Source of the DNA: Variovorax sp. OV700
Lineage (GTDB): Bacteria; Pseudomonadota; Gammaproteobacteria; Burkholderiales; Burkholderiaceae_C
NCBI RefSeq assembly: GCF_900099805.1
Contig: NZ_FNDR01000005.1
Span: forward strand, 1 to 64,000
Length of the DNA stretch: 64,000 nucleotides
Direction: 5' to 3'
The position numbers and the translations under genes were made by a program. The notes beneath the pieces are model-generated. The model saw nothing but the letters and a program-made list of their open reading frames with translations. It was not told the origin of the DNA and ran no database searches. This document shows positions 15,152 to 26,966 of this stretch, piece by piece (the first letter of the stretch is position 1; every line of letters starts with the position of its first letter).

Positions 15152-17470
15152 ATGAGCCTCTTCAACAAAGTCACCAAGTCCTTCCAATGGGGCGACAAGA
15201 CTGTCGTCATGGAAACGGGCGAAATCGCGCGCCAAGCCAGCGGCGCCGTGGTGGTCGACATCGACGGCACCGTGATCCTCGCGACCGTGGTCGCCTCCAA
15301 GACCGCCAAGCCGGGTCAGGACTTCTTTCCGCTGACCGTCGACTACATCGAGAAGACCTACGCCGCGGGCAAGATCCCCGGCAGCTTCTTCAAGCGCGAA
15401 GCCAAGCCCAGCGAACATGAAACCCTGACCAGCCGCCTGATCGACCGTCCGATCCGCCCGCTGTTCCCCGAAGGTTTCCTGAACGAAGTGCACGTGGTCA
15501 TCCACACGCTGTCGCTCAACCCCGAAGTCGACGCCGACATCGCCGCCATGATCGGCGTGAGCGCCGCTCTGTCGATCTCCGGCATTCCGTTCAGCGGCCC
15601 GATCGGCGCTGCGCGCGTGGGCTACGTCAACGGCCAGTACGTGCTGAATCCGGGCCAGACCGCCCGCAAGGATTCGCAGATGGACCTCGTCGTTGCCGGT
15701 ACCGAAGCCGCCGTGCTGATGGTGGAATCCGAAGCACAGCAACTCAGCGAAGAAATCATGCTGGGCGGCGTGGTGTTCGGCCACGAACAAGCCAACATCG
15801 CGATCAATGCGATTCATGAACTCGTGCGCGACGCCGGCAAGCCGGTGTGGGACTGGCAAGCGCCGGCCGAAGACGAAGCCTTCGTTGCCAAGGTCAAGAG
15901 CCTGGCCGAAGAAAAGCTGCGCGCCGTCTACCAGATCCGCAGCAAGCAAGCCCGCACGCAGGCCCTGCGCGAAGCCAATGCCAGCGTGATGAACACGCTG
16001 AAGGAAAGCGGCGAACCCTTCGACGCCGGCAAGGTCAACGACCTGCTGTTCTCGATCGAATCGAAGATCGTCCGCAGCCAGATCCTTTCGGGCGAACCCC
16101 GCATCGACGGCCGCGACACGCGCACCGTGCGCCCCATCGAGATTCGTAACTCCGTGCTGCCCCGCACCCACGGCTCGGCGCTGTTCACGCGCGGCGAGAC
16201 GCAGGGCCTGGTCATCACCACGCTCGGCACCGAACGCGACGCACAGCGCATCGACGCGCTGGCCGGCGAATACGAAGACCGCTTCCTGTTCCACTACAAC
16301 ATGCCTCCCTTTGCCACCGGCGAAGTGGGCCGCATGGGCTCGACCAAGCGCCGCGAAATCGGCCACGGCCGCCTGGCCAAGCGCGCGCTCGTCGCCGTGC
16401 TGCCGACCAAGGAAGAATTCCCGTACACCATTCGTGTGGTGTCGGAAATCACCGAATCGAACGGCTCCTCGTCGATGGCTTCGGTCTGCGGCGGCTGCCT
16501 GTCGATGATGGACGCTGGCGTGCCGATGAAGGCCCACGTGGCCGGCATCGCCATGGGCCTCATCAAGGAAGACAACCGCTTTGCGGTGCTGACCGACATC
16601 CTGGGTGACGAAGATCACCTGGGCGACATGGACTTCAAGGTGGCCGGCACGACCAACGGCATCACCGCGCTGCAGATGGACATCAAGATCCAGGGCATCA
16701 CCAAGGAAATCATGCAGGTCGCATTGGCGCAGGCCAAGGAAGCGCGCATGCACATCCTGGGCAAGATGCAGGAAGCCATGGGCGAAGCCAAGACCGAGGT
16801 GTCGCAATTCGCACCGCGCCTGACCACGCTGAAGATCAACCCCGAGAAGATTCGCGACGTGATCGGCAAGGGCGGCGCGGTCATCCGCGGCCTGCAGGAA
16901 GAAACCGGCACGACGATCAACATCGACGAAGACGGCACCATCACCATCGCCTCGACCGATCCGGAAAAGGCCGAGTTCGCCAAGCGCCGCATCGAGCAGA
17001 TCACCGCCGAAGTCGAAATCGGCAAGGTCTACGAAGGCCCGGTCACCAAGATCCTGGACTTCGGCGCGCTCATCAACCTGCTGCCTGGCAAGGACGGCCT
17101 GCTGCACATCAGCCAGATCGCGCACGAACGCGTCGAGAAGGTGACCGACTATCTGAGCGAAGGCCAGATCGTCAAGGTCAAGGTTCTCGAGACGGACGAA
17201 AAGGGCCGCGTCAAGCTGTCCATGAAGGCCCTGAGCGAGCGTCCGGCCGGTATGGAGTACCAGGAGCGCGCACCGCGTGAAGACCGTGGTGACCGCGGCG
17301 GCGAGCGCCGCGAGCGTTCGGACCGTGGCGACCGTGGCGGTGATCGCGGTGGCGATCGTGGCGAACGTGCGCCGCGTTTCAACAACGAGCAGCAACAGCA
17401 GCCGCGCAACGAGCAGCCGCAGGCGCCCGTTGGCGAGCCGCAGTACGCACCGCGCGAACCGCAAGAGTAA
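15152..17470 (+). CDS. pnp: Polyribonucleotide nucleotidyltransferase (PNPase)
   Basis: A 3'-5' phosphorolytic exoribonuclease of 772 residues that degrades mRNA and joins the degradosome. Two RNase PH-like domains come first, then a KH domain ([20 protein letters not shown]) and an S1 domain ([20 protein letters not shown]). AGGAG lies seven bases before ATG 15152. The tail from about residue 707 is unusual: [17 protein letters not shown] and similar Arg/Asp/Gly repeats, then a Gln-rich end. This tail exceeds the ~711 residues of E. coli PNPase and is probably disordered, perhaps for RNA or partner binding. Confidence 0.96.
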   Translation: MSLFNKVTKSFQWGDKTVVMETGEIARQASGAVVVDIDGTVILATVVASKTAKPGQDFFPLTVDYIEKTYAAGKIPGSFFKREAKPSEHETLTSRLIDRPIRPLFPEGFLNEVHVVIHTLSLNPEVDADIAAMIGVSAALSISGIPFSGPIGAARVGYVNGQYVLNPGQTARKDSQMDLVVAGTEAAVLMVESEAQQLSEEIMLGGVVFGHEQANIAINAIHELVRDAGKPVWDWQAPAEDEAFVAKVKSLAEEKLRAVYQIRSKQARTQALREANASVMNTLKESGEPFDAGKVNDLLFSIESKIVRSQILSGEPRIDGRDTRTVRPIEIRNSVLPRTHGSALFTRGETQGLVITTLGTERDAQRIDALAGEYEDRFLFHYNMPPFATGEVGRMGSTKRREIGHGRLAKRALVAVLPTKEEFPYTIRVVSEITESNGSSSMASVCGGCLSMMDAGVPMKAHVAGIAMGLIKEDNRFAVLTDILGDEDHLGDMDFKVAGTTNGITALQMDIKIQGITKEIMQVALAQAKEARMHILGKMQEAMGEAKTEVSQFAPRLTTLKINPEKIRDVIGKGGAVIRGLQEETGTTINIDEDGTITIASTDPEKAEFAKRRIEQITAEVEIGKVYEGPVTKILDFGALINLLPGKDGLLHISQIAHERVEKVTDYLSEGQIVKVKVLETDEKGRVKLSMKALSERPAGMEYQERAPREDRGDRGGERRERSDRGDRGGDRGGDRGERAPRFNNEQQQQPRNEQPQAPVGEPQYAPREPQE

Positions 17471-17487
17471 GTAGAGAAGGGCGCAAC

Positions 17488-17513
17488 GGCAGCTTTGCCG
17501 CTGCCATCTTTTT
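17488..17513 (+). terminator. Intrinsic terminator after pnp
   Basis: GGCAGC pairs with GCTGCC around TTTGCC, followed after ATC by five T residues. The stem is short, so it may be leaky into the next gene, which starts 50 bp further on. Confidence 0.7.
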
Positions 17514-17563
17514 GAACAGCTAACCACGCCCGTTCCGCGGGCGTTCGTTGCAGGCCAAAGACC

Positions 17564-18562
17564 ATGAAAGCCATTGAAATCACTTCGTACGGCGCCCCTG
17601 AGGTGCTGCGCGCCGTGGAGCGTCCCGATCCGGTGGCCGGTACGGGCGAGTTGCTGATTCGCGTGGCGGCCAGCGGTGTGAACCGTCCGGACGTGCTGCA
17701 GCGCAAGGGGCACTATCCGGTGCCGCCGGGCGCCTCCGACCTGCCGGGCCTCGAAGTGGCCGGCGAGATCGTGTCGGGCGACGCCGCGGCCTTGGCCGAG
17801 GCGGGTTTCAAGATCGGCGACCGCGTCTGCGCGCTGGTTGCGGGCGGCGGCTATGCCGAACTGTGCGTGGCGCCCGTGGCGCAATGCCTGCCGGTGCCCA
17901 AGGGGTGGAGCGATTCCGAGGCAGCGTCGCTGCCCGAGACTTTCTTCACCGTCTGGAGCAATGTGTTCGAGCGGGGCCGCCTGCAAAAGGGCGAGACCCT
18001 GCTGATCCAGGGCGGATCCAGCGGCATCGGCGTGACGGCCATCCAGATCGCCAAGGCGCTGGGTGCGACGGTGATCGTCACGGCCGGCAGCGACGGCAAG
18101 TGCGAAGCCTGCAAGGCGCTGGGCGCCGACCACGCCATCAACTACCGCACGAGCGACTTCGCCGAAGAAGCAAAGAAGCTCACCGGTGGCAAGGGCGTGG
18201 ACGTGATCCTCGACATGGTCGCCGGCGACTACGTGGCCCGCGAGATCGAGTGCATGGCCGAAGACGGCCGGCTCGTGATCATCGCGGTGCAGGGCGGCGT
18301 CAAGAGCGACTTCAACGCGGGCCTGGTGCTGCGCAAGCGGCTGGTGATCACCGGCTCGACCCTGCGGCCCCGGCCAGTGGCCTTCAAGGGCGCCATTGCC
18401 AAGGCGCTGCGCGAGAAGGTCTGGCCACTGCTCGAAAGCGGCGCGATCAAGCCCGTGATCCACAGCACGTTTGTGGCGGGCGGCGAACCCAGCGGTGCCG
18501 CGCAGGCGCATGCGCTGATGGAATCCAACCAGCACATCGGCAAGATCGTGCTGACATGGTGA
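17564..18562 (+). CDS. NAD(P)H quinone oxidoreductase, zeta-crystallin/MDR family
   Basis: A 332-residue zinc-free medium-chain reductase that takes electrons from NADPH to quinones. The N-terminal GroES-like domain includes [17 protein letters not shown], and the Rossmann domain carries [18 protein letters not shown] and later ADHAINYR. The zinc ligands of alcohol dehydrogenases are missing, as expected for PIG3/QOR-type enzymes. It ends 14 bp before the tpiA start and is probably cotranscribed with it. Confidence 0.9.
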   Translation: MKAIEITSYGAPEVLRAVERPDPVAGTGELLIRVAASGVNRPDVLQRKGHYPVPPGASDLPGLEVAGEIVSGDAAALAEAGFKIGDRVCALVAGGGYAELCVAPVAQCLPVPKGWSDSEAASLPETFFTVWSNVFERGRLQKGETLLIQGGSSGIGVTAIQIAKALGATVIVTAGSDGKCEACKALGADHAINYRTSDFAEEAKKLTGGKGVDVILDMVAGDYVAREIECMAEDGRLVIIAVQGGVKSDFNAGLVLRKRLVITGSTLRPRPVAFKGAIAKALREKVWPLLESGAIKPVIHSTFVAGGEPSGAAQAHALMESNQHIGKIVLTW

Positions 18563-18576
18563 CGGGCAACAACACG

Positions 18577-19344
18577 ATGACAACGACCAAAAAGAAGCTG
18601 ATCGCGGGCAACTGGAAGATGAACGGCAGCCTTGCTGCCAACGAGGCGCTGGTGAAGGCCCTGCAGCAGGGTCTGGCCGCGGCGCCGGCCAGCTGCGATA
18701 TCGCGCTTTGCGCGCCGGCCCCGTATTTCGCCCAGCTGCAATCGCTGCTGGCGGGCTCCGCGGTCGTGGCGCTTGGCGCACAGGACATCTCGGCGCACCC
18801 GCAAGGTGCGTTCACGGGCGAGCAATCGGCGGCCATGCTGAAGGAATTCGACGTGCGCTATGCGATCGTCGGCCATTCGGAGCGCCGCCAGTACCACGGC
18901 GAAACCGACGAAGCGGTAGCGGCCAAGACGGCGGCTGCGCTGGCGAACGGCATCACGCCGATCGTTTGCGTGGGCGAAACGCTGGCCGAGCGCGAAGCAG
19001 GCCATACCGAGGAAGTCGTCAAGCGCCAGCTGGCCGCGGTGATCCACGTCAACGGCCATTGCATCAGCGAAATCGTCGTGGCTTACGAGCCGGTCTGGGC
19101 CATTGGCACGGGCAAGACGGCCACGCCTGAACAGGCGCAGGCGGTGCATGCCGTGCTGCGTGCGCAACTGCACCACGCCGCCAGCGAGCACGCGGCCGGC
19201 ATCTGCATTCTCTATGGCGGCAGCATGAACGCGGCCAACGCCGCAGAGCTGCTGGCGCAGCCTGACATCGACGGTGGTCTCATTGGTGGCGCGTCGCTCA
19301 AGGCCCCCGACTTTTTGCAGATCATTTCTGCCGCCGCTCGCTGA
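18577..19344 (+). CDS. tpiA: Triosephosphate isomerase
   Basis: Interconverts dihydroxyacetone phosphate and glyceraldehyde 3-phosphate in glycolysis and gluconeogenesis. The 255-residue protein has AGNWKMNGS (active-site Asn and Lys), the electrophilic His in IVGHSERRQ, the catalytic Glu in [16 protein letters not shown], and the phosphate-gripping GGS of ILYGGSM. ATG 18577 starts the protein at MTTTKKK; an in-frame ATG at 18556 would overlap the previous gene and is less likely. Confidence 0.96.
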   Translation: MTTTKKKLIAGNWKMNGSLAANEALVKALQQGLAAAPASCDIALCAPAPYFAQLQSLLAGSAVVALGAQDISAHPQGAFTGEQSAAMLKEFDVRYAIVGHSERRQYHGETDEAVAAKTAAALANGITPIVCVGETLAEREAGHTEEVVKRQLAAVIHVNGHCISEIVVAYEPVWAIGTGKTATPEQAQAVHAVLRAQLHHAASEHAAGICILYGGSMNAANAAELLAQPDIDGGLIGGASLKAPDFLQIISAAAR

Positions 19345-19383
19345 ACGCGAGCCGCGGCTGTCATCAATTAGGAGTAAGAACGA

Positions 19384-19797
19384 ATGAATGTGGTCCTCAA
19401 TCTACTGGTCGGCGTGCAGATGCTGTCGGCCCTTGCAATGATCGGGCTGATCCTGATCCAGCACGGCAAGGGCGCCGACATGGGCGCGGCCTTCGGCAGC
19501 GGCAGCGCCGGCAGCCTGTTCGGCGCCAGCGGCAGCGCGAATTTCCTTTCGCGCACCACGGCCGTCCTGGCGGCGGTCTTCTTCGCGTGCACGCTGCTCC
19601 TGGCCTACTTCAGCCATGCACGGCCCACGGGCGGCGGCAGCCTGCTGGAGCGCGCGGCCGTCGGCACGCCTGCAACCCCCGCGTCAGCCGCAGCGGGGCA
19701 AATTCCTTCGGGCACATCCGGTGCGGCGCCTGCCAAGGCACCAGCTTCGGCACCTGCTGCACCTGTTTCGGGCCCGGGCCAGATCCCGAACAAATAA
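19384..19797 (+). CDS. secG: Preprotein translocase subunit SecG
   Basis: A 137-residue inner-membrane protein of SecYEG. Two membrane helices (about residues 3-23 and 56-76) flank the conserved cytoplasmic loop QHGKGADMGAAFGSG. The C-terminal ~55 residues are a low-complexity Ala/Pro/Ser tail, longer than in E. coli SecG (110 residues) but usual in Burkholderiales. GGAG lies just before the start. tpiA-secG-tRNALeu-nuo is a standard betaproteobacterial arrangement. Confidence 0.94.
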   Translation: MNVVLNLLVGVQMLSALAMIGLILIQHGKGADMGAAFGSGSAGSLFGASGSANFLSRTTAVLAAVFFACTLLLAYFSHARPTGGGSLLERAAVGTPATPASAAAGQIPSGTSGAAPAKAPASAPAAPVSGPGQIPNK

Positions 19798-19810
19798 TCA
19801 AGTTGTTTTC

Positions 19811-19843
19811 ATGAAGTCGCCAACGAGAAACGGCTTCATTTCA
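19811..19843 (+). terminator. Terminator-like hairpin after secG
   Basis: ATGAAGTCG pairs with CGGCTTCAT (nine pairs, one a T-G wobble) around 11 bases, followed by a short TTTC. The T-run is weak, so it may only attenuate read-through towards the tRNA and nuo genes. Confidence 0.5.
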
Positions 19844-19914
19844 GGGTAAACTCTAAAGCTGTTCGGAAAGCCAAACACCTTTCCAGGTACCTCATGCCAT
19901 CCGAACAAAAAACC

Positions 19915-19999
19915 GCGGTCGTGGTGAAATTGGTAGACACGCTATCTTGAGGGGGTAGTGGCGAAAGCTGTGCGAGTTCGAGTCTCGCCGACCGCACCA
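19915..19999 (+). tRNA. tRNA-Leu (anticodon GAG)
   Basis: An 85-nt class II tRNA with encoded CCA. The acceptor arm GCGGTCG pairs with CGACCGC, and the discriminator is A. The anticodon loop TTGAGGG gives GAG, at 19949-19951, reading CUC/CUU leucine codons. The D-loop has GGTAGACAC, and a long variable arm and the T-arm GTTCGAGTC follow. It lies just before nuoA. Confidence 0.97.
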
Positions 20000-20004
20000 A
20001 ATCT

Positions 20005-20045
20005 CACTGGCAGAAAACCTCATTCAGAGCGTTTTCCTGCCGGTG
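20005..20045 (+). promoter_or_regulatory. Long hairpin between tRNA-Leu and nuoA
   Basis: CACTGGCAG-AAAAC pairs with GTTTT-C-CTGCCGGTG as about 14 pairs with one bulged C and a 12-base loop. It begins six bases after the tRNA CCA and ends 22 bases before nuoA. No T-run follows, so it is not an intrinsic terminator; it may mark a processing site or protect the nuo mRNA end. Confidence 0.45.
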
Positions 20046-20067
20046 GCAAGCGGTGAAAAATCTCCCG

Positions 20068-20427
20068 ATGAACCTCGATTCCTATCTCCCCGTCCTTTTG
20101 TTCATTCTGGTCGGTGTCGGTGTAGGTGTCGCACCGCAAGTCATCGGCTACATCCTGGGTCCCAATCGGCCCGACGCAGCGAAGAACGCTCCCTACGAGT
20201 GCGGCTTCGAGGCCTTCGAGGATGCGCGCATGAAATTCGACGTGCGCTATTACCTCGTCGCCATTCTCTTCATCCTGTTCGATCTCGAGATTGCCTTTCT
20301 CTTTCCGTGGGCCATCGCGCTCAAGGAAATCGGCGCCGTCGGCTTCTGGGCCATGATGATCTTTCTCGCCATCCTCGTCGTGGGCTTCGTCTACGAGTGG
20401 AAAAAAGGCGCGCTCGACTGGGAATGA
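20068..20427 (+). CDS. nuoA: NADH-quinone oxidoreductase subunit A
   Basis: A 119-residue membrane subunit with three helices, next to the quinone channel. The loop between helices 1 and 2 carries the conserved [20 protein letters not shown], including the Cys that shields the quinone site. ATG 20068 is chosen; a GTG at 20053 would add five residues. It is the first gene of nuoA-nuoN, directly after tRNA-Leu. Confidence 0.96.
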   Translation: MNLDSYLPVLLFILVGVGVGVAPQVIGYILGPNRPDAAKNAPYECGFEAFEDARMKFDVRYYLVAILFILFDLEIAFLFPWAIALKEIGAVGFWAMMIFLAILVVGFVYEWKKGALDWE

Positions 20428-20442
20428 CAAGGAATCGACAAA

Positions 20443-20922
20443 ATGGCCATTGAAGGCGTCATGAAGGAAGGCTTCGTCACCACCACCTACGACTCGGTGG
20501 TGAACTGGGCGAAGACCGGATCACTTTGGCCGATGACTTTCGGCTTGGCTTGCTGCGCGGTCGAAATGATGCACGCGGGCGCGGCCCGCTACGACATCGA
20601 TCGTTTCGGCATGCTGTTTCGGCCCAGCCCCCGCCAGTCCGATCTGATGATCGTGGCCGGCACGCTGTGCAACAAGATGGCGCCGGCGCTGCGCAAGGTC
20701 TACGACCAGATGCCTGAGCCGCGCTGGGTGCTCTCGATGGGCTCATGCGCCAATGGCGGCGGGTACTACCACTACAGCTATTCGGTGGTGCGCGGCTGCG
20801 ACCGCATCGTGCCTGTCGACGTCTATGTGCCAGGTTGCCCGCCCACTGCCGAAGCCTTGCTCTACGGCGTGATCCAGCTGCAGCAGAAGATTCGCCGCAC
20901 CAACACCATTGCCCGCGCCTGA
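20443..20922 (+). CDS. nuoB: NADH-quinone oxidoreductase subunit B
   Basis: A 159-residue peripheral subunit that holds cluster N2, the last iron-sulfur centre before quinone. Its ligands are visible: the adjacent cysteines in LACCAVEMM, the Cys in [15 protein letters not shown], and [14 protein letters not shown]. Normal length. It is 15 bp downstream of nuoA. Confidence 0.97.
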   Translation: MAIEGVMKEGFVTTTYDSVVNWAKTGSLWPMTFGLACCAVEMMHAGAARYDIDRFGMLFRPSPRQSDLMIVAGTLCNKMAPALRKVYDQMPEPRWVLSMGSCANGGGYYHYSYSVVRGCDRIVPVDVYVPGCPPTAEALLYGVIQLQQKIRRTNTIARA

Positions 20923-20935
20923 GGGATTGCCGACG

Positions 20936-21547
20936 ATGACTGACTTTGCAATATCGCCGGAGGTGCTGCGCGCCACCATCGCCGAGGCGCTCGGCGCCCG
21001 CGCCAAGAGCGTGACGCTCGCGTTGGGCGAGGTGACCGTGGTGGTTGCGGCCGACTCTTACATCGAGGTGGCCACGCTGCTGCGCGACGCGCCCGGCTGC
21101 CGCTTCGAGCAGCTGATCGACCTCTGCGGCATGGACTACTCCGACTACCGCGAAGGCGAGTGGCAGGGCGAGCGCTATTGCGTCGTCACGCACCTGCTTT
21201 CGGTGAGCCTCAACCAGCGTGTGCGCCTCAAGGTGTTCGCCCCCAACGAAGACCTGCCGGTGGTCGATTCGCTCCAGCCCGTCTGGAACGCCGCCACCTG
21301 GTTCGAGCGCGAGGCCTTCGATCTTTACGGCATCGTGTTCGAGGGGCACGACGACCTGCGCCGCATTCTTACCGACTACGGCTTCATCGGCCATCCGTTC
21401 CGCAAGGACTTCCCGGTGTCCGGCCACGTCGAGATGCGCTACGACGAAGAGCAGAAGCGCGTCGTCTACCAGCCGGTATCGATCGAGCCCCGCGAAATCA
21501 CGCCGCGCGTGATCCGCGAAGACAACTACGGCGGCGGTTTGCACTGA
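20936..21547 (+). CDS. nuoC: NADH-quinone oxidoreductase subunit C
   Basis: A 203-residue 30 kDa-type subunit of the connecting arm, with no cofactor. [15 protein letters not shown] and the signature ERETFD-like [15 protein letters not shown] followed by [19 protein letters not shown] identify it. ATG 20936 follows nuoB closely; a TTG at 20909 inside nuoB is rejected. NuoC and NuoD are separate here, not fused as in E. coli. Confidence 0.96.
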   Translation: MTDFAISPEVLRATIAEALGARAKSVTLALGEVTVVVAADSYIEVATLLRDAPGCRFEQLIDLCGMDYSDYREGEWQGERYCVVTHLLSVSLNQRVRLKVFAPNEDLPVVDSLQPVWNAATWFEREAFDLYGIVFEGHDDLRRILTDYGFIGHPFRKDFPVSGHVEMRYDEEQKRVVYQPVSIEPREITPRVIREDNYGGGLH

Positions 21548-21548
21548 T

Positions 21549-22802
21549 ATGGCCGAAATCAAGAACTACACACTCAACTTCGGTCCCCAGCATCCGGCGG
21601 CGCACGGCGTGCTGCGCCTGGTGCTCGAGCTCGACGGCGAAGTGATCCAGCGCGCCGATCCGCACATCGGCCTCTTGCACCGCGCAACCGAAAAGCTCGC
21701 CGAGTCGCGCACCTTCATCCAGTCGCTGCCGTACATGGACCGTCTCGACTACGTGTCGATGATGAGCAACGAGCACGCCTACTGCCTTGCCATCGAGCGG
21801 ATGATGGGCCTGGACGTACCCATCCGCGCGCAATACATCCGCGTGATGTTCGCCGAGATCACCCGCCTGCTGAACCACCTCTTGTGGCTCGGCGCGCACG
21901 GCCTCGACTGCGGCGCGATGAACATGCTCATCTACTGCTTCCGCGAGCGTGAAGACCTGTTCGACATGTACGAAGCCGTGTCGGGCGCGCGCATGCATGC
22001 GGCGTACTTCCGTCCGGGCGGTGTCTACCGCGACCTGCCTGATGCGATGCCGCAGTACAAGGTCAGCAAGATCAAGAATGCGAAGGCCATCGAGCGGCTC
22101 AACGAGAACCGCCAGGGCTCGCTGCTTGACTTCGTCGACGACTTCTGCAAGCGATTCCCGAAGATGGTCGACGAGTACGAAACGCTGCTCACCGACAACC
22201 GCATCTGGAAGCAGCGCACCGTGGGCATCGGCGTCGTGACGCCGGAGCGCGCACTGAACCTCGGCTTCACCGGCCCCATGCTGCGCGGCTCGGGCATCGA
22301 ATGGGACCTGCGCAAGAAGCAGCCCTACGACGTCTACGACCAGATGCTGTTCGACGTGCCCGTGGGCAAGACCGGCGACTGCTATGACCGCTACCTCGTG
22401 CGCGTGGAAGAAATGCGCCAGGCCAACAAGATCATCCAGCAGTGCTCGGCCTGGCTGCGTGTCAACCCTGGCCCGGTGATCACCAGCAACCACAAGGTCG
22501 CAGCACCTGCGCGCGAATCGATGAAGGCGAACATGGAGGAGCTGATCCACCATTTCAAGCTCTTCACCGAAGGCTTCCACGTGCCCGAAGGCGAGGCGTA
22601 TGCCGCCGTCGAGCACCCGAAGGGCGAGTTCGGCATCTATCTGGTGAGCGACGGCGCCAACAAGCCGTACCGCCTGAAGATCCGGGCCCCCGGCTTCCCG
22701 CACCTTGCCGCCCTCGACGAAATGTCGCGCGGCCACATGATCGCCGACGCTGTCGCGGTGATCGGCACGATGGACATCGTGTTCGGCGAAATCGACAGGT
22801 GA
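21549..22802 (+). CDS. nuoD: NADH-quinone oxidoreductase subunit D
   Basis: A 417-residue 49 kDa-type subunit that forms the quinone head-group site with Nuo[21 protein letters not shown] has the His and the loop near quinone, and [17 protein letters not shown] is the family signature. It starts one base after the nuoC stop. Normal length and all landmarks present. Confidence 0.97.
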   Translation: MAEIKNYTLNFGPQHPAAHGVLRLVLELDGEVIQRADPHIGLLHRATEKLAESRTFIQSLPYMDRLDYVSMMSNEHAYCLAIERMMGLDVPIRAQYIRVMFAEITRLLNHLLWLGAHGLDCGAMNMLIYCFREREDLFDMYEAVSGARMHAAYFRPGGVYRDLPDAMPQYKVSKIKNAKAIERLNENRQGSLLDFVDDFCKRFPKMVDEYETLLTDNRIWKQRTVGIGVVTPERALNLGFTGPMLRGSGIEWDLRKKQPYDVYDQMLFDVPVGKTGDCYDRYLVRVEEMRQANKIIQQCSAWLRVNPGPVITSNHKVAAPARESMKANMEELIHHFKLFTEGFHVPEGEAYAAVEHPKGEFGIYLVSDGANKPYRLKIRAPGFPHLAALDEMSRGHMIADAVAVIGTMDIVFGEIDR

Positions 22803-22812
22803 GAAAGAGCGA

Positions 22813-23369
22813 ATGACGACTTCCTCGACCCACCATGACACGGCGCCTTCGGCGCCTTCTGCTCCTCTGAAGCCCGCGATTCTCGAGCGCTTTGCGCGCG
22901 AAGTCGCCAAGTATCCTGAAGCCGGCAAGCAGTCGGCGGTGATGGCCTGTCTGGCCATCGTGCAGCAGGACGAAGGCTTCATCAGCATGCAGCGCGAGCG
23001 CGAGATCGCCGAGTACCTCGGCATGGCGCCCATCGCCGTGCACGAAGTCACGACCTTCTACAACATGTACAACCAGCACCCGGTGGGCAAGTTCAAGCTC
23101 AACGTGTGCACCAACCTGCCGTGCCAGCTGCGCGACGGCGTCACCGCGCTGGTCCACCTCGAGAAGAAGCTCGGCATCAAGATGGGCGAGACCACGGCCG
23201 ATGGCCTGTTCACGCTGCAGCAGAGCGAATGCCTGGGTGCCTGCGCCGACTCGCCCGTGATGCTGGTCAACGACCGCACCATGTGCAGCTTCATGAGCAA
23301 CGAGAAGCTCGACCAGCTCATCGACGGATTGCGCGCGTCCACCGGCGTCGCCAAAGGGGAGGCCGCGTG

Positions 23370-23370
<1 letters not shown>
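22813..23370 (+). CDS. nuoE: NADH-quinone oxidoreductase subunit E
   Basis: A 185-residue thioredoxin-like subunit with the 2Fe-2S centre N1a. Four ligands are visible as CTNLPC and CLGAC with the normal spacing; [13 protein letters not shown] is the helical-domain motif. GAAAGAG precedes the ATG. The first ~18 residues are a Ser/Thr/Ala/Pro-rich extension. The TGA stop shares one base with the nuoF ATG. Confidence 0.96.
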
Positions 23371-24710
<1,340 letters not shown>

Positions 24711-24724
24711 GCGCGATGAAATTG

Positions 24725-24796
24725 CCCCCTTACTCACATTCGTTCGCTGCCCCCCGAGGGGGCGCTGGCCTCCCTTGGGGCGGCCCGGCGGAAGCC
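24725..24796. repeat. Dispersed intergenic repeat, copy B, inside the nuo operon
   Basis: CCCCC, a CATTCGTTCGCTG segment, the hairpin CCCCCCGAGGGGG, then CGCTGGCC and GGGGCGGCCCGGCGGAAGCC. It fills nearly all of the 93 bp between nuoF and nuoG and ends seven bases before the nuoG start, so it also supplies that gene's weak ribosome site (GGAAG). Same family as copies A and C. Confidence 0.65.
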
Positions 24797-24803
24797 CACA
24801 CAT

Positions 24804-26966
24804 ATGGTTGAAATCGAACTCGACGGCAAGAAGGTCGACGTGACCGAAGGCAGCATGATCATGCATGCGGCCGACAAGGCGGGCACCTACATCCCGCACT
24901 TCTGCTATCACAAGAAGCTGAGCATCGCGGCCAACTGCCGCATGTGCCTGGTCGACGTGGAAAAAGCGCCCAAGCCGATGCCGGCCTGCGCCACGCCCGT
25001 CACGCAGGGCATGATCGTTCGCACCAAGAGCGAGAAGGCCATCAAGGCGCAGCAGTCGGTCATGGAGTTCCTCCTGATCAACCACCCGCTGGATTGCCCC
25101 ATCTGCGACCAGGGCGGCGAGTGCCAGCTGCAAGACCTGGCCGTGGGCTACGGCGGTTCTTCTTCGCGCTACGAAGAAGAAAAGCGCGTCGTCTTCCACA
25201 AGGACGTCGGTCCGCTGATCAGCATGGAAGAAATGAGCCGCTGCATCCATTGCACGCGCTGCGTCCGCTTTGGCCAGGAAGTGGCCGGCGTGATGGAGCT
25301 CGGCATGACGCAACGTGGCGAGCACTCCGAAATCGAAACCTTCCTCGGCGATTCGGTCGACTCCGAACTGTCGGGCAACATGATCGACATCTGCCCGGTC
25401 GGGGCGCTCACGAGCAAGCCGTTCCGCTACAGCGCCCGCACCTGGGAGCTGTCGCGCCGTAAGTCGGTGAGCCCGCACGATTCCACCGGCGCCAACCTGA
25501 TCGTCCAGGTCAAGAACAACCGCGTGATGCGCGTGGTGCCGCTCGAGAACGAAGACGTCAACGAGTGCTGGATCGCCGACCGCGACCGCTTCTCGTACGA
25601 AGGGCTCAACGGCCCGGAACGCCTCACGCAGCCGATGCTCAAGCAGGGCGGCCAATGGCACCAGGTCGACTGGCAGACCGCGCTCGAATACGTGGCCAAC
25701 GGCCTGAAGCAGATCAAGGCCGACCACGGCGCGCAAAGCATCGGCACGCTGGTAAGTCCGCACAGCACGCTCGAAGAGTTGCAGCTTGCCGCCATGCTCA
25801 CGCGTGAACTCGGCAGCGACAACATCGACCATCGCCTGCGCAACGCCGAATTCACGGCGTTCGAAGGCGTGCGCTGGCTCGGCACCTCGATCGCATCCCT
25901 CACGCAGCTGCAACGCGCGCTGGTCGTCGGATCGAACCTGCGCAAGGACCACCCGCTGTTCGCGCAGCGCATCCGCCAGGCCGTGCGCAAGGGCGCCGCG
26001 CTGTCGGTGATCACCTCGGCCAGCCTCATGGCCGACCGTGAAGCGTGGGCCATGAACGTGGCGCAATCGACGATCGTCGAAGCCGACCAGTGGATCGAGG
26101 CGCTGGCCGCCGTGGCCGCTGCCATCGGCCAGACCAATGGCGCCGCTGCGCCGCTGGCACCGAAGAATGCACCGGATGCCACCGCACAAGCCATCGCAGC
26201 ATCGCTGCTGACCGGCGAGCGCAAGGCCATCCTGCTCGGCAACGCCGCCGCCCACCACGCGCAAGCCAGCAGCCTGCTGGCCCTCGCCAACTGGATCGGC
26301 GCTCAGACCGGCGCCACCGTCGGCTACCTGACCGAAGCCGCCAACACCGTGGGCGCGCAACTCGTCGGCGCGTTCCCGAAGAATGGCGGCCTCGATGCCG
26401 GCCGCATGCTGGCGGCGGGTTCCGGCCTCAAGGCGGTGCTGCTGCTCAACACCGAGCCGGTGTTCGACTCAGCCGCGGGTGCCGCAGCCGCCGATGTCAT
26501 CGGCAATGCGCAAATGGTCGTCACGCTGAGCCCGTTCAAGGCCAACCTCGAGTTCAGCGACGTGCTGCTGCCCATCGCGCCGTTCACCGAAACGCCGGGT
26601 ACCTTCGTCAATGCCGAAGGCCGCGTGCAAAGCTTCCATGCCGTCGTGAAGCCGCAAGGCGAAGCGCGTCCGGCCTGGAAGGTGCTGCGCGTGCTGGCCA
26701 ACCTGCTCGGCCTGCCGGGCTTTGCCTTCGAATCGACCGCTGACGTGCTGCGCACCATCGGCGACAACGGCGCCGTGCCGGCCGATGCGCTTCGCAATAC
26801 GACCGCAGCAAGGGCAGTGGCTTCCACCGGGGCGGTTCCCGCACCCGTGGTTGCGAGCATCTACCGGCTCGACTCGATCGTGCGCCGCGCACCGTCGCTG
26901 CAACTCACCGCCGATGCGCGCAACGCACTGGCAGCACCGGCCCGTGCCGAGGAGGCATTGGCATGA
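24804..26966 (+). CDS. nuoG: NADH-quinone oxidoreductase subunit G
   Basis: The 720-residue large subunit of the NADH arm. The N-terminal ferredoxin-like domain binds 2Fe-2S (CYHKK, CRMC), then a His/Cys-ligated cluster ([14 protein letters not shown]) and a 4Fe-4S (CIHCTRC, CPVGAL). The rest is a molybdopterin-oxidoreductase-like domain without evident cofactor. No fourth N7 cluster motif of the E. coli type was noticed. The stop overlaps the nuoH start by four bases (ATGA). Confidence 0.96.
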   Translation: MVEIELDGKKVDVTEGSMIMHAADKAGTYIPHFCYHKKLSIAANCRMCLVDVEKAPKPMPACATPVTQGMIVRTKSEKAIKAQQSVMEFLLINHPLDCPICDQGGECQLQDLAVGYGGSSSRYEEEKRVVFHKDVGPLISMEEMSRCIHCTRCVRFGQEVAGVMELGMTQRGEHSEIETFLGDSVDSELSGNMIDICPVGALTSKPFRYSARTWELSRRKSVSPHDSTGANLIVQVKNNRVMRVVPLENEDVNECWIADRDRFSYEGLNGPERLTQPMLKQGGQWHQVDWQTALEYVANGLKQIKADHGAQSIGTLVSPHSTLEELQLAAMLTRELGSDNIDHRLRNAEFTAFEGVRWLGTSIASLTQLQRALVVGSNLRKDHPLFAQRIRQAVRKGAALSVITSASLMADREAWAMNVAQSTIVEADQWIEALAAVAAAIGQTNGAAAPLAPKNAPDATAQAIAASLLTGERKAILLGNAAAHHAQASSLLALANWIGAQTGATVGYLTEAANTVGAQLVGAFPKNGGLDAGRMLAAGSGLKAVLLLNTEPVFDSAAGAAAADVIGNAQMVVTLSPFKANLEFSDVLLPIAPFTETPGTFVNAEGRVQSFHAVVKPQGEARPAWKVLRVLANLLGLPGFAFESTADVLRTIGDNGAVPADALRNTTAARAVASTGAVPAPVVASIYRLDSIVRRAPSLQLTADARNALAAPARAEEALA

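Noticed and set aside
15134..18781. Very long open frame on the minus strand opposite pnp and the quinone oxidoreductase gene
   Set aside because: High GC content leaves antisense frames open. The translation is a His/Arg/Ala/Gly-rich shadow with no family motif and runs across two well-supported genes and two terminator regions.
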